Positions 25,967 through 34,187 of a stretch of DNA of 64,000 nt are shown piece by piece. How positions within the stretch are numbered: position 1 is the first letter of the stretch; every line of letters starts with the position of its first letter. The translations under genes were made by a program, and so were the position numbers. Below the pieces are notes generated by a model. That model had not been told where the DNA came from and searched no databases. It saw only the letters and a list, made by a program, of their open reading frames with translations. Where the stretch lies: NCBI GenBank assembly GCA_965235095.1, contig OZ249405.1, one strand, 5' to 3'. The DNA comes from Fontibacterium abundans (GTDB lineage: Bacteria; Pseudomonadota; Alphaproteobacteria; Pelagibacterales; Pelagibacteraceae).

Positions 25967-26012
25967 AAAGTCATACAAAACAAAGCTTTAGTAAAAAATC
26001 CTTATAAATCAT

Positions 26013-26061
26013 ATCAACATGTAGTGTTCAAAAATCGAGCAAATACTACATTTATGTTGAT
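26013..26061. repeat. Imperfect inverted repeat upstream of the HU gene
   Basis: ATCAACAT (26013-26020) pairs with ATGTTGAT (26054-26061), and GTAGT (26021-26025) pairs with ACTAC (26045-26049) after a 4-nt bulge, leaving a 19-nt loop. It lies between rseP and the HU gene, about 54 bp before the HU ATG. It may be an operator or a hairpin that ends the rseP transcript. No T-run follows. Confidence 0.5.
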
Positions 26062-26114
26062 TTCCTAGGTTTTTTAAACATTATTGAAATATCAACGAAT
26101 CAAAAGGGTTAACA

Positions 26115-26390
26115 ATGAACAAAAAACAATTAGTGGCTAAAATAGCTACTGCTTGCAACATGGGCAAAAGTGATGCCGAAAAAACCTTTGATAAAATACA
26201 AGATATCATTCTTGATGCATTGAAGAATGATGAAACTGTAAAAATCGCAGGTTTTGGTACGTATAAAGTTGCAAAAAGAAAAGCTAGAACTGGAAGAAAT
26301 CCTAGAACTGGCGAAAGCATCCAAATTGGTGCTTCTCAAAAAGTTAAGTTTTTGCCAGCAAAAGCTTTAAAAGAGATGTTTAATAAATAA
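26115..26390 (+). CDS. hupB: HU-family DNA-binding protein
   Basis: Histone-like nucleoid protein. The 91 residues show the HU fold with MNKKQLVAKIA at the start, the FGTYKVAKRKARTGRNPRTG DNA-binding arm and a KVKFLPAKALKEMFNK end. The ATG at 26115 follows AAAGGG 7 bp upstream. It stands alone, with a 150-bp upstream spacer holding an inverted repeat and a hairpin directly after the stop. The symbol hupB is used loosely, because HU paralogues are not separable here. Confidence 0.94.
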   Translation: MNKKQLVAKIATACNMGKSDAEKTFDKIQDIILDALKNDETVKIAGFGTYKVAKRKARTGRNPRTGESIQIGASQKVKFLPAKALKEMFNK

Positions 26391-26398
26391 TTTCGTTT

Positions 26399-26432
26399 TT
26401 AATAACTCAGCCTTTACTGGCTGAGTTATTAA
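26399..26432 (+). terminator. Hairpin after the HU gene
   Basis: TTAATAACTCAGCC (26399-26412) and GGCTGAGTTATTAA (26419-26432) form a 14-bp stem with a 6-nt loop, starting 8 bp after the HU stop. The T-run on the 3' side is weak (TCTTT), but a stem this stable in an AT-rich genome is probably a terminator. Confidence 0.75.
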
Positions 26433-26532
26433 TCTTTAAGTCCTCAAGTAATTTTCAAATATTTTAAAATTAAAAGTTATTTAAAACTACTAACATTTTT
26501 TTGTTTTTTGAATTTTTTCAACCTTAACTTGT

Positions 26533-26560
26533 TTGTATATAAATTTAATTAATCTATAAT
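26533..26560 (+). promoter_or_regulatory. Promoter for the CADD-like gene
   Basis: TTGTAT (26533-26538) and a perfect TATAAT (26555-26560) are spaced by 16 bp. The start of transcription would fall near 26567, about 19 bases before the ATG at 26586, leaving room for the GGAG ribosome-binding site at 26576-26579. Confidence 0.55.
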
Positions 26561-26585
26561 TTAACTAAACAATTTGGAGAAAAAC

Positions 26586-27257
26586 ATGTTTTCTAAAGAA
26601 CTAAATGCAAAATTAGATGAATTCCATCTTCTAAAACATCCATTCTATCAAGCATGGAATGAAGGCAAGTTAAGTAGAGAAATTATAAAAGATTACGCTG
26701 AACAATATTATCATCACGTAAAAGCATTCCCTCGTTACATTAGCGCAACTCACTCAATTTGTGAGGATATTGCTAATAGAAAAATTCTACTTGAGAATTT
26801 AAATGATGAGGAAGATAAACATAATGATCATCCTAAACTATGGAAGCAATTTGCTGTAGCCTTAGGAGCTGACAAAAATGAAATCGAGAAAGTAAAATTA
26901 GAAAAATTTACTTCAGAGATGATTGATAACTTCTTTAAACAAGGAAGATCATCTTACGCTGAAGGACTTGCTTCTTTATACACTTACGAAAGACAAATCC
27001 CTGAAATCGCAGACGTTAAGATTGAAGGCCTTAAGAAGTTTTACGGTGTAGATTCAGAATCTGGACTTGCATTTTTTGAAACTCACAAAAAAGCTGATGT
27101 ATATCACAGACAAGAATGTGAGGTTTTGCTAGACAATCTTTCTAAAGAAGATCAAGCAAAAGCAGAAACTGCATCTCTTAAAACTGCAAAACATTTGTGG
27201 AATTTTCTTTCAGGCATAGCTCAAAAACATAATCTAAGCGTTCAAGCAGCAGCCTAA
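26586..27257 (+). CDS. CADD/PqqC-like di-metal oxygenase (TenA-like fold)
   Basis: An all-helical, haem-oxygenase-like protein of 223 residues, closest to the CADD group. CADD of Chlamydia and a Nitrosomonas relative replace PabABC in making p-aminobenzoate, using an internal tyrosine. Candidate metal ligands are Glu75, His82, Glu135, His167, Asp171 and His174, and Tyr21 and Lys145 fall where the reactive tyrosine and lysine are expected. The ATG at 26586 is chosen because GGAG lies 6 bp upstream; a TTG at 26574 would place the site inside the gene. It has its own promoter and terminator. The pABA role is inference, and a TenA or PqqC-like role is the alternative. Confidence 0.8.
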   Translation: MFSKELNAKLDEFHLLKHPFYQAWNEGKLSREIIKDYAEQYYHHVKAFPRYISATHSICEDIANRKILLENLNDEEDKHNDHPKLWKQFAVALGADKNEIEKVKLEKFTSEMIDNFFKQGRSSYAEGLASLYTYERQIPEIADVKIEGLKKFYGVDSESGLAFFETHKKADVYHRQECEVLLDNLSKEDQAKAETASLKTAKHLWNFLSGIAQKHNLSVQAAA

Positions 27258-27269
27258 ATAAGTTTTTTT

Positions 27270-27310
27270 AAATATCCTGTGGCAAACTTAGCCACAGGAT
27301 ATTTATTTTA
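27270..27310 (+). terminator. Rho-independent terminator after the CADD-like gene
   Basis: AAATATCCTGTGGC (27270-27283) and GCCACAGGATATTT (27291-27304) form a perfect 14-bp stem with a 7-nt loop, followed by ATTTTA. It begins 12 bp after the stop codon and separates this gene from the serine operon. Confidence 0.85.
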
Positions 27311-27329
27311 TTAGTTTAAGATATTAATT

Positions 27330-28490
27330 ATGACAATTGAAAGACCATCTTCAAAACCAGAGAGAGCTTTTTTTTCATCAGGTCCTTGCGCTAAAAGACC
27401 TGGTTGGTCTGTTGTTAATCTCCCAACTTTTACTTTAGGAAGATCGCATCGATCTAAGATCGCTAAAGATAAATTAAAAGAACTAATCACTTTATCAAAA
27501 TCATTATTAAAACTTCCAAACGACTATAAAGTTGGAATTGTTGCAGGTTCAGACACGGGTGCAATTGAAATGGCTATGTGGAGTTTACTTGGAGCTACAG
27601 GAGTTGATATTTTGGGTTGGGAAAATTTCGGTAACGATTGGGTTAAAGATGCTGTTAGCCAATTAAAAATAAAAAATTTAAATGTTCATAAAGCTGATTA
27701 TGGAAAGCTTCCTGATTTAACAAAAGTCGATTTTAATAACGATGTTGTATTTACATGGAATGGAACTAGCTCTGGAGTATGTCTTCCAGATGCTAATTGG
27801 ATAAAAGATGATCGAAAAGGCCTTACGATATGTGATGCAACATCATCGGTTTTTGCAATGCCAATGGATTGGAAAAAACTAGATGTTATCACATGGTCAT
27901 GGCAGAAAGTTTTAGGAGGAGAAGCTGCGCATGGAATGATTGCATTGTCTCCTAGAGCCTTGGAAAGACTTAAAACATATCAGCCTAACTGGCCAATTCC
28001 TAAAATTTTTAGATTAGCTGAAGATAAAAAAGTAATCGAGGGTGTTTTTGAAGGAGAAACTATTAACACTCCATCAATGCTTTGCGTTGAAGATTGTGTT
28101 GATGCGTTATTATGGATTGAATCTATTGGTGGTTCAGAAGGAGCTATTAAAAGATCGAAGAAAAATTTAGAAGAAGTTAAATTTTTTGTTAAAGAAAATA
28201 AAGACTGGATTGATTTTTTAGCGGAGAAAGAAAATACAATTTCATCAACTAGTATTTGTTTAAAAATTACTGATCCAAAATTTAAAAAATTAAGCAAAGA
28301 AGATCAGACAGCTAAATTAAAGACTATCAATCAAATATTAGAAAAAGAAAATATTGCTTATGATATAAATTCTTATAGAACTGCACCAGCAGGTTTTAGA
28401 ATCTGGGGTGGAGCTACAATTGAGACAACCGATATTGAAAAATTACTTCCCTGGATTAAGTGGGCTTATTTAACGAATTTAAATGTATAA
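27330..28490 (+). CDS. serC: Phosphoserine aminotransferase SerC
   Basis: PLP enzyme that converts phosphohydroxypyruvate and glutamate to phosphoserine. The 386-residue protein begins FFSSGPCAKRPGW and has the PLP lysine Lys193 in WSWQKVLGGEAAHG. This is the variant common in Alphaproteobacteria rather than the E. coli type. The next gene serA overlaps its stop by 8 bp. No aromatic aminotransferase partner is nearby, and the three-gene set gives serine from 3-phosphoglycerate. Confidence 0.94.
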   Translation: MTIERPSSKPERAFFSSGPCAKRPGWSVVNLPTFTLGRSHRSKIAKDKLKELITLSKSLLKLPNDYKVGIVAGSDTGAIEMAMWSLLGATGVDILGWENFGNDWVKDAVSQLKIKNLNVHKADYGKLPDLTKVDFNNDVVFTWNGTSSGVCLPDANWIKDDRKGLTICDATSSVFAMPMDWKKLDVITWSWQKVLGGEAAHGMIALSPRALERLKTYQPNWPIPKIFRLAEDKKVIEGVFEGETINTPSMLCVEDCVDALLWIESIGGSEGAIKRSKKNLEEVKFFVKENKDWIDFLAEKENTISSTSICLKITDPKFKKLSKEDQTAKLKTINQILEKENIAYDINSYRTAPAGFRIWGGATIETTDIEKLLPWIKWAYLTNLNV

Positions 28491-30075
28491 AGTTTTAATA
28501 GCAGATAAACTTAGTAATGAAGCGTTAGCCATCTTTAAAGAAAATGGAATTGAAGCTATTACTAAGACAGATCTTGACGTCAAATCATTAATAAAAGAAT
28601 TACAAGATTGTGATGGTCTAGTTGTAAGATCTGCAACAAAGGCAACTAAAGAAGTAATAGAGTCTTGTAAGAAACTTAAGGTTATCGGTAGAGCTGGAAT
28701 TGGAGTTGATAACGTAGATCTTGATGCTGCGACAAGTAATGGAAAAGTTGTGATGAACACTCCATTTGGAAATTCAATTACAACAGCAGAGCATGCAATT
28801 ACATTAATACTTTCAACAGCAAGACAAATTCCTTATGCAGACAAAACTACTCACGAAGGTAAATGGGAAAAATCCACCATTAAAGGAGTAGAAGTTACCG
28901 GTAAGACTTTAGGAATTATTGGCTGTGGAAACATTGGAACAATTGTTGCACAACGTGCATTAGGTCTTCAGTTTAAAGTGATTGTATTTGATCCATTCTT
29001 ACAAGACAAAAGAGCATTGGAGCTTGGAGTGGAAAAAATTGCTTTAGATGATTTATTTAAAAGATCAGACTTTATTACATTGCACACACCACTTAATGAA
29101 AAAACAAAAAATATAGTTAACAAAGAAGCATTCAAAAAAATGAAGAAAGGTGTCCGTGTTGTTAATTGTGCACGAGGTGGTCTTGTTGATGAAGCTGCTT
29201 TAAAAGAAAATTTAGAAAGTGGACATGTTGCAAGTGCCGCTTTAGACGTTTTTGTCGAGGAGCCTCCAAAAGGTAGTCCTTTATTGGGTACTAAAAACTT
29301 AATTCTTACGCCACATTTAGGAGCATCAACAACAGAAGCGCAAGAAAAAGTAGCGGTGCAGATTGCTGAGCAAATATCAGATTATTTAAAAACAGGAGCT
29401 ATTACTAATGCAGTGAATACTTTTTCTTTAACTGCAAAAGAATACCAATCAGTTAAACCATTTCTAAAATTATCAAGTTTACTAGGCGGCTTTGCCGGTC
29501 AATTAACTGAGAACGCTATTAAATCAATACAGATAGAATTTGAAGGAACGGCTGCAAATGTAAATAGTGTTCCGCTTACACAAACAATTATTTATAGTTT
29601 ATTAAAACCAACAACAGACAGTATTAATGTTATTAATTCTGTTTTAGTTGCTAAAAGTAAATCAATTTCAATTTCAGAAGTTAAACATCAAAAAGATAAT
29701 GACTATCAGTCTTTAATTAAACTAACTGTTGTTACAGACAAGCAATCACGTTCAGTATCTGGAACAATTTTTGGTGGTAGAGCTAGAATAGTCGAGGTTA
29801 AAGGTATTAAAATTGAAGCAGATTTATCAGAGCATAACTTATACGTAACAAATCAGGACAAGCCTGGGTTTATAAAAGATTTATCAAAAATTTTAGCTGA
29901 TAATAAAATTAATATAGCAACTTTTCATTTAGGCAGGTTAAGCAGCGGGGGAGAGGCGATTGCGATCATTTCAACAGATAATAAGATCGAAAATTCCGTT
30001 ATAGAAAGTATCAAGAAAATTCCTTTAGTGATTCAAGCTAAATATATTCAATTTAAAGATAAAGAGTATGAGTAG
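28483..30075 (+). CDS. serA: D-3-phosphoglycerate dehydrogenase SerA
   Basis: First enzyme of serine synthesis, NAD-dependent. The 530 residues follow the long form: substrate domain, NAD-binding loop GCGNIG at 147-152, the RGGLVDEAAL and LGASTTEAQEKVA motifs, then an intervening domain (about 315-455) and a C-terminal ACT domain (NQDKPGFIKDLSKILADNKI). The ACT domain suggests serine feedback. It overlaps serC and serB by 8 bp each (ATGTATAA and ATGAGTAG), so the operon is translationally coupled. Confidence 0.96.
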   Translation: MYKVLIADKLSNEALAIFKENGIEAITKTDLDVKSLIKELQDCDGLVVRSATKATKEVIESCKKLKVIGRAGIGVDNVDLDAATSNGKVVMNTPFGNSITTAEHAITLILSTARQIPYADKTTHEGKWEKSTIKGVEVTGKTLGIIGCGNIGTIVAQRALGLQFKVIVFDPFLQDKRALELGVEKIALDDLFKRSDFITLHTPLNEKTKNIVNKEAFKKMKKGVRVVNCARGGLVDEAALKENLESGHVASAALDVFVEEPPKGSPLLGTKNLILTPHLGASTTEAQEKVAVQIAEQISDYLKTGAITNAVNTFSLTAKEYQSVKPFLKLSSLLGGFAGQLTENAIKSIQIEFEGTAANVNSVPLTQTIIYSLLKPTTDSINVINSVLVAKSKSISISEVKHQKDNDYQSLIKLTVVTDKQSRSVSGTIFGGRARIVEVKGIKIEADLSEHNLYVTNQDKPGFIKDLSKILADNKINIATFHLGRLSSGGEAIAIISTDNKIENSVIESIKKIPLVIQAKYIQFKDKEYE

Positions 30076-30952
30076 TTCTTCTGAACTAGTCTGTACTTTT
30101 GTAACTAAAAATAAATTAGACTATAAAAAAATTATAAATTTTTTCTCAAACATTCAAAATACTAACAATTATAAAATACTCTCAGATAGAGCCCTTGATC
30201 TTTATTGTGAGGATATTAGCAAAAAGAATAAAAATAGACTTAGACAATTTTGCTTTAAAAATAAGATTGATATTTGTATTCAAAAATCAAAATGGAGAAA
30301 AAAGAAAATATTTTTAGCAGATATGGATGCAACTATGATTAAGGATGAAACTTTGGACAATCTTGTAAAAATTGCAGGAATAAAAGCGGATATTGATAAA
30401 TTAAGTAAACTTGCAATGGATGGAAAAATTAGTCTTAGAGATACATTAAAATTTAGAGTTAGTTATTTAAAAGGAAAAAGTACACAGCTTATAAAACGAG
30501 TTATAAAAAAAATCAGATTTAACGAAGGTTCAAAAATTTTAGTAAAAACTTTAAATAAGAATGGTTATCACACAAGTTTAGTGACGGGAGGTTTTCAACC
30601 AATCTCAACTTATGTTGGAAAAGTTTTGGGTTTTAAAAAAGTAGTCAGTAACAGATTTGTTATAAAAAATAATAAATTTACAGGAGAATACATTCCGATT
30701 ACTGGAAAACAGAATTCAAAATTAGTTTATTTAAATGAGATATGTAAGGAAAAAAAATTAGATAAACTAAAACATGCCCTTGCTGTTGGTGATGGTGCAA
30801 ATGATCTAGGAATGCTTCAGAATTCAGGACTTGGAATAGGTTATCATTCTCATCAAATAGTAAAAAAATTAGTTGATAATCAAATTCAATTTACTGACCT
30901 TAAAACTATTTTATTTTATTTAGGATTTACTGAAAAAGAATTTTCTAAATAG
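30068..30952 (+). CDS. serB: Phosphoserine phosphatase SerB
   Basis: HAD-superfamily phosphatase that releases serine. The nucleophile motif is DMDAT with Asp85 and Asp87; TSLVTGGFQPIS and AVGDGANDLGML supply the later motifs. The N-terminal 75 residues form a small regulatory-type domain. The 294 residues match SerB. It is the last gene of serC-serA-serB and overlaps the convergent peroxiredoxin gene by 8 bp. Confidence 0.95.
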   Translation: MSSSSELVCTFVTKNKLDYKKIINFFSNIQNTNNYKILSDRALDLYCEDISKKNKNRLRQFCFKNKIDICIQKSKWRKKKIFLADMDATMIKDETLDNLVKIAGIKADIDKLSKLAMDGKISLRDTLKFRVSYLKGKSTQLIKRVIKKIRFNEGSKILVKTLNKNGYHTSLVTGGFQPISTYVGKVLGFKKVVSNRFVIKNNKFTGEYIPITGKQNSKLVYLNEICKEKKLDKLKHALAVGDGANDLGMLQNSGLGIGYHSHQIVKKLVDNQIQFTDLKTILFYLGFTEKEFSK

Positions 30953-31406
30953 CCTCTTTAAGACAACTTAATACTTCTTTTGCGTGCTCTTTAACTTTTA
31001 CATTATTCCAGATTTTAATTATTTTACCTTTTGGACTAATTAAAACAGTCGTTCTTTTAATCCCCATAAATTTTTTACCATACATACTTTTTTCACCCCA
31101 AGCTTGATATTTTTTAAGAGCCACAATTTTTTCATCAGACAATAACTGAAATGGAATTTTAAATTTACTAATAAATTTTTTGTGACTTTCAATACTATCC
31201 TTTGAAATTCCAAAGATTTCACAGTTTAATTTTTTAAATTCTTTATATAATTTTGAAAAATCTTTAGCTTCATTAGTGCAGCCAGGAGTATTATCTCTTG
31301 GATAAAAGTATATTATTAAAAACTTATTTTTATTCTTTTTAAGCTCAAATTCCTTATTGTTACTTGATGGAATTTTAAAATTAGGCGCTAATTCTTTTTC
31401 TTTCAT
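30945..31406 (-). CDS. bcp: Thioredoxin-dependent peroxiredoxin, Bcp family
   Basis: Reduces hydroperoxides. The 153-residue thioredoxin-fold protein has the peroxidatic Cys43 in PRDNTPGCTNEAKDFS. The resolving cysteine found five residues later in E. coli Bcp is replaced by lysine, so this is a 1-Cys type or uses the C-terminal Cys near residue 148. It is transcribed away from the rhodanese gene and overlaps serB tail to tail. Confidence 0.92.
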   Translation of the reverse strand: MKEKELAPNFKIPSSNNKEFELKKNKNKFLIIYFYPRDNTPGCTNEAKDFSKLYKEFKKLNCEIFGISKDSIESHKKFISKFKIPFQLLSDEKIVALKKYQAWGEKSMYGKKFMGIKRTTVLISPKGKIIKIWNNVKVKEHAKEVLSCLKEAI

Positions 31407-31455
31407 TATTAATATTATATTTAAAAAATTGAAAATACTTTATAAAATGATCTTA

Positions 31456-31848
31456 ATGAAGATAAAATCACACAAGCAATTAGTTGAAGAAGCTAGTTTA
31501 GAAATTGAAAACCTTACCCCCGAAGAAGCCAAGGCAATATGTAATGATAATACTATTTTTATAGATATTAGAGATATTAGGGAATTATGGAGAGAAGGAA
31601 CCGTTGAGAATTCAAAACATATACCTAGAGGCATGTTAGAATTTTGGTTAGATCCAAGTAGTCATTATTATAAGGAAGAGTTTGCGGTCGACAAAAAAAA
31701 GATATTATTTTGCGCTCAAGGAATGAGATCTGCTCTGGCTGCTAAAACTTTAAAAGATATGGGCTTTACTAATGTAGCTCATATTAAAGGTGGATTTGAA
31801 GCATTAAAGAAATCTGATTTTAAAGTAGTTGAAGTTAAAAAAAAATAA
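31456..31848 (+). CDS. Rhodanese-like domain protein
   Basis: Single-domain sulfurtransferase of 130 residues. The active-site loop is CAQGMRS with Cys86, and the domain starts around residue 20 with NLTPEEAKAICND. The ATG at 31456 is chosen because the domain begins soon after it and upstream starts (31357) would read through the bcp promoter region. It ends one base before the convergent isomerase gene. The sulfur donor and acceptor are unknown. Confidence 0.85.
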   Translation: MKIKSHKQLVEEASLEIENLTPEEAKAICNDNTIFIDIRDIRELWREGTVENSKHIPRGMLEFWLDPSSHYYKEEFAVDKKKILFCAQGMRSALAAKTLKDMGFTNVAHIKGGFEALKKSDFKVVEVKKK

Positions 31849-32433
31849 TTATTTCTTTGCTTCATTTAGCACAAAGTCTAATCGGTCTTGTCCCCAAAAC
31901 ATTTTTCCATTTACTATAAAAGTCGGAACACCAAATACGCCTTTATTAAAAGAGTCATTTGTTCTCTTAATAAGATCATTTTTAATTACAGGATCGTTAA
32001 ATTTTAATGAAAATAAATCAGCATTTACATCTTGTGCTTTTACAAATTTTAAAAATACTTCCTCGTCATTCATGTTCATAGAGTCAATCCAAATGGCATT
32101 AAAAGCTTTATCAACAAAAGATCTAAAGAAATTATCCTTCTCAGCAACTAATGCTGCTCTCATTAGATTAAGAGACTTAATAGGAAAATATCTATTGAAT
32201 TGATATTTAACTTTATATTTATCAGCCCAAAGTTTGCAGTCTTTAATTAAATATTTTGCTTTAAGAGGAATAAATGCTGGTGCAGTAATTCCTGCTAATT
32301 TATGAAGGCCACCAACAAGAGTTGGCATATAATTAACTTTTTCACCGGTTTCTTTTTCAAATTTTTTAATTTGTGTGTGAGCGAGATACGAATAAGGACT
32401 TCCAAAATCAAAGTAGAAATCTATTTTCTTCAT
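31849..32433 (-). CDS. 2-hydroxychromene-2-carboxylate isomerase family (DsbA fold)
   Basis: A glutathione transferase kappa-like protein of 194 residues. The N-terminal FYFDFGSPYSYLAH places Ser12 at the position that activates glutathione in this family, instead of the CxxC of DsbA. The C-terminal GVFGVPTFIVNGKMFWGQDR is also characteristic. The name comes from naphthalene degraders. No other aromatic catabolism genes are here, so the physiological substrate is likely different. Confidence 0.87.
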   Translation of the reverse strand: MKKIDFYFDFGSPYSYLAHTQIKKFEKETGEKVNYMPTLVGGLHKLAGITAPAFIPLKAKYLIKDCKLWADKYKVKYQFNRYFPIKSLNLMRAALVAEKDNFFRSFVDKAFNAIWIDSMNMNDEEVFLKFVKAQDVNADLFSLKFNDPVIKNDLIKRTNDSFNKGVFGVPTFIVNGKMFWGQDRLDFVLNEAKK

Positions 32434-32474
32434 AGTTATTTATAACTCTGAAATAAATTATTAGCTACTAAGAC

Positions 32475-32969
32475 TTAGTCAAATAATTTTAATTTTTGCG
32501 CAGCAAGAAGTCTTAAAATTAAATAAACGCCAAGTCCTATAGGACCCACAAAATAAGTAAGCACCAAAGGTAACAAAACTATGTATTGAAGAGCTTTGTT
32601 TTTAGCGGCATCTGTTGCAATCCAAGCTCCAAGAACAAGATTTGTAGTTAAGAAATGTATCCAAAATAATAATAATACATTTTTATCGCTCAAGACTTTC
32701 TTAAGTTGATCAATGCCCAAATAAAGTTCAAATGTTTTTCCTTTATCTAAGATGTTAGAAAATATTCCCTCTGAAGTATTTATATAAATATAAAAAACAT
32801 AAAAATAAGTAAGACCTAATATTAAAGGAACAAGTATACTGTTGACTAAAAATTTAGTCCCGTTCCATCCCGGTAAAAAAGCTAAAAGAATCCATAATGG
32901 AATAACACCAATGTTTGTGAAATGATAAATCATTTCAAGAGTAAAAAAATCTTTTAAAGTGCTAAGCAT
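32475..32969 (-). CDS. ABA4-like (DUF4281) integral membrane protein
   Basis: A 164-residue protein with about four hydrophobic segments. The motif WIHFLTTNLVLGAWIATDAA around residue 108-127 follows the ABA4 pattern of W-x-H, then D/N-L and G-x-W. Plant ABA4 is needed for neoxanthin formation; bacterial homologues have no proven role. The divergent neighbour recX begins 20 bp away. A carotenoid or retinal link is only a guess. Confidence 0.75.
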   Translation of the reverse strand: MLSTLKDFFTLEMIYHFTNIGVIPLWILLAFLPGWNGTKFLVNSILVPLILGLTYFYVFYIYINTSEGIFSNILDKGKTFELYLGIDQLKKVLSDKNVLLLFWIHFLTTNLVLGAWIATDAAKNKALQYIVLLPLVLTYFVGPIGLGVYLILRLLAAQKLKLFD

Positions 32970-32989
32970 GTGTTAGTAACGATTATTAT

Positions 32990-33550
32990 ATGAGATTCAA
33001 TAAATCTGCAAAACAATCAATAAATAGCAGAGAAGATATTAAAGAGCTGTCTCTAAAATATCTTGATAAATATCAACCGTCAAAAAAAGATCTTAGAATT
33101 TATTTATACAGAAAAGTGCTGGATACTAACTATTTAGACAAAGATAAAGAAAGCATTTTAAGAGAAATAGATATGGTTATTGATAACCTTGAGAGCATGG
33201 GTGTTATAAACGATACAATTTATTCGGAAATAAAATCAAAGAATTATTTAAAAAAAGGCTACTCATTAAACAAAATTAGAATGAACTTAGCTCAAAAAGG
33301 CATCGATGGAGACTTGTTAAAAAAAACAATGAACGATATTCAAAAAGATAATGTTGACCCTGATTTTTATGCAGCAATTAGAGTTTGTAGAAGAAGAAGG
33401 ATAGGTCCGTATCGTCCTGATGCAAACAGAGAAATTTTTTATACGAAAGATACCGGTGTACTTGCTAGAGCTGGTTTTAGCTATGCTACTTCTAAAAATG
33501 TTTTAGGTTTAGATAAAAAAGAACTTAAGATTTTCGAGAAGAAGATTTAG
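32990..33550 (+). CDS. recX: Regulatory protein RecX
   Basis: Modulator of RecA filament growth. The 186-residue helical protein has tandem three-helix repeats, including DNLESMGVINDTIYSEIKSK and GYSLNKIRMNLAQKGIDGDL, which are family hallmarks. The C-terminus FYAAIRVCRRRRIGPYRP through GFSYATSKNVL is also RecX-like. recA is not in the window, so the gene is separated from its usual partner. Confidence 0.85.
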   Translation: MRFNKSAKQSINSREDIKELSLKYLDKYQPSKKDLRIYLYRKVLDTNYLDKDKESILREIDMVIDNLESMGVINDTIYSEIKSKNYLKKGYSLNKIRMNLAQKGIDGDLLKKTMNDIQKDNVDPDFYAAIRVCRRRRIGPYRPDANREIFYTKDTGVLARAGFSYATSKNVLGLDKKELKIFEKKI

Positions 33551-33683
33551 ATTTTTTTTTTAATTTTTCACTTAAAACTAATTCATCAATCTTTTTTTTA
33601 AGAATATTTGAAACTAGAAAAAAGAGAATAACCCCAAATAAAGAAGCAAAACTAATAATTATTAGCGCTACATCGGTTTTCAT
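33525..33683 (-). CDS. Small single-pass membrane protein (52 aa), hypothetical
   Basis: A continuous frame from an ATG at 33683 to a TAA at 33525 encodes 52 residues: a short N-terminus, a hydrophobic segment at about 5-26 and a Lys/Ser-rich tail. Its end overlaps the recX 3' end by 26 bp on the other strand. The helix-plus-basic-tail pattern resembles small membrane anchors such as CcmD-like proteins, but no specific family is recognised. AT-rich DNA makes such frames by chance, so this is tentative. Confidence 0.4.
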   Translation of the reverse strand: MKTDVALIIISFASLFGVILFFLVSNILKKKIDELVLSEKLKKKSKSSSRKS

Positions 33684-33694
33684 TTAAAATGTAA

Positions 33695-34144
33695 CTAATT
33701 AATTCTTTTAATTCCCAAGGAATTAAAGTCTTTATGCAAAACTTGATTTAAAGTTAACAGATAGATTTCATTAGTCGGTGATGATTTTTCTACAGATACC
33801 GTTTTTAATTTTGGTGCAATCGAGGCTAAAGAGGATTTGTTATTTTGTTTTTGTGACGCAACTTTAATTTTGGGTACTGTTATATTACTTTCTGCGACCT
33901 CTTTATCTTTGCAAAATGATTGAGGGTTACTTAAATTTTCAATGTTAATCTCACAATCTTTATCTGTTACTTTTGAAAGCGCATGTTCAGACATTTTTTT
34001 TCCAGTATGTTTCTTTATTCCATAATCAATAAGGTTTGAAGCAATCGAAGTTGGATTAAATATTGTTTCAGTTAAGCTTGCTGAAATTAAACTTCCACAT
34101 GAATTTAATAGCAATACTGAAAGTACTAGAAATAATTTTTTCAT
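33695..34144 (-). CDS. Hypothetical lipoprotein
   Basis: A 149-residue protein with a lipobox LNSC ending at Cys16 when started at 34144 (the ATG at 34150 adds two residues). After that comes a hydrophobic patch (SLTETIFNPTSIASNLIDYG), a motif KKHTGKKMSEHALSKVTDKD with a following DCEINIENL, and a low-complexity tail. The Cys pair in KDCEI and SFCKD could form a disulfide. I do not recognise the family. It is transcribed toward the small membrane-protein gene. Confidence 0.75.
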   Translation of the reverse strand: MKKLFLVLSVLLLNSCGSLISASLTETIFNPTSIASNLIDYGIKKHTGKKMSEHALSKVTDKDCEINIENLSNPQSFCKDKEVAESNITVPKIKVASQKQNNKSSLASIAPKLKTVSVEKSSPTNEIYLLTLNQVLHKDFNSLGIKRIN

Positions 34145-34187
34145 GATCAAATATTATTTTACGTAAATTCGCTTTAAAAGGGAATAA

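Noticed and set aside
31829..32203. 124-residue plus-strand frame opposite the isomerase gene
   Set aside because: Antisense to a protein with the SPYSY and GVPTFIVNG motifs; Ser/Phe-rich composition typical of antisense frames.
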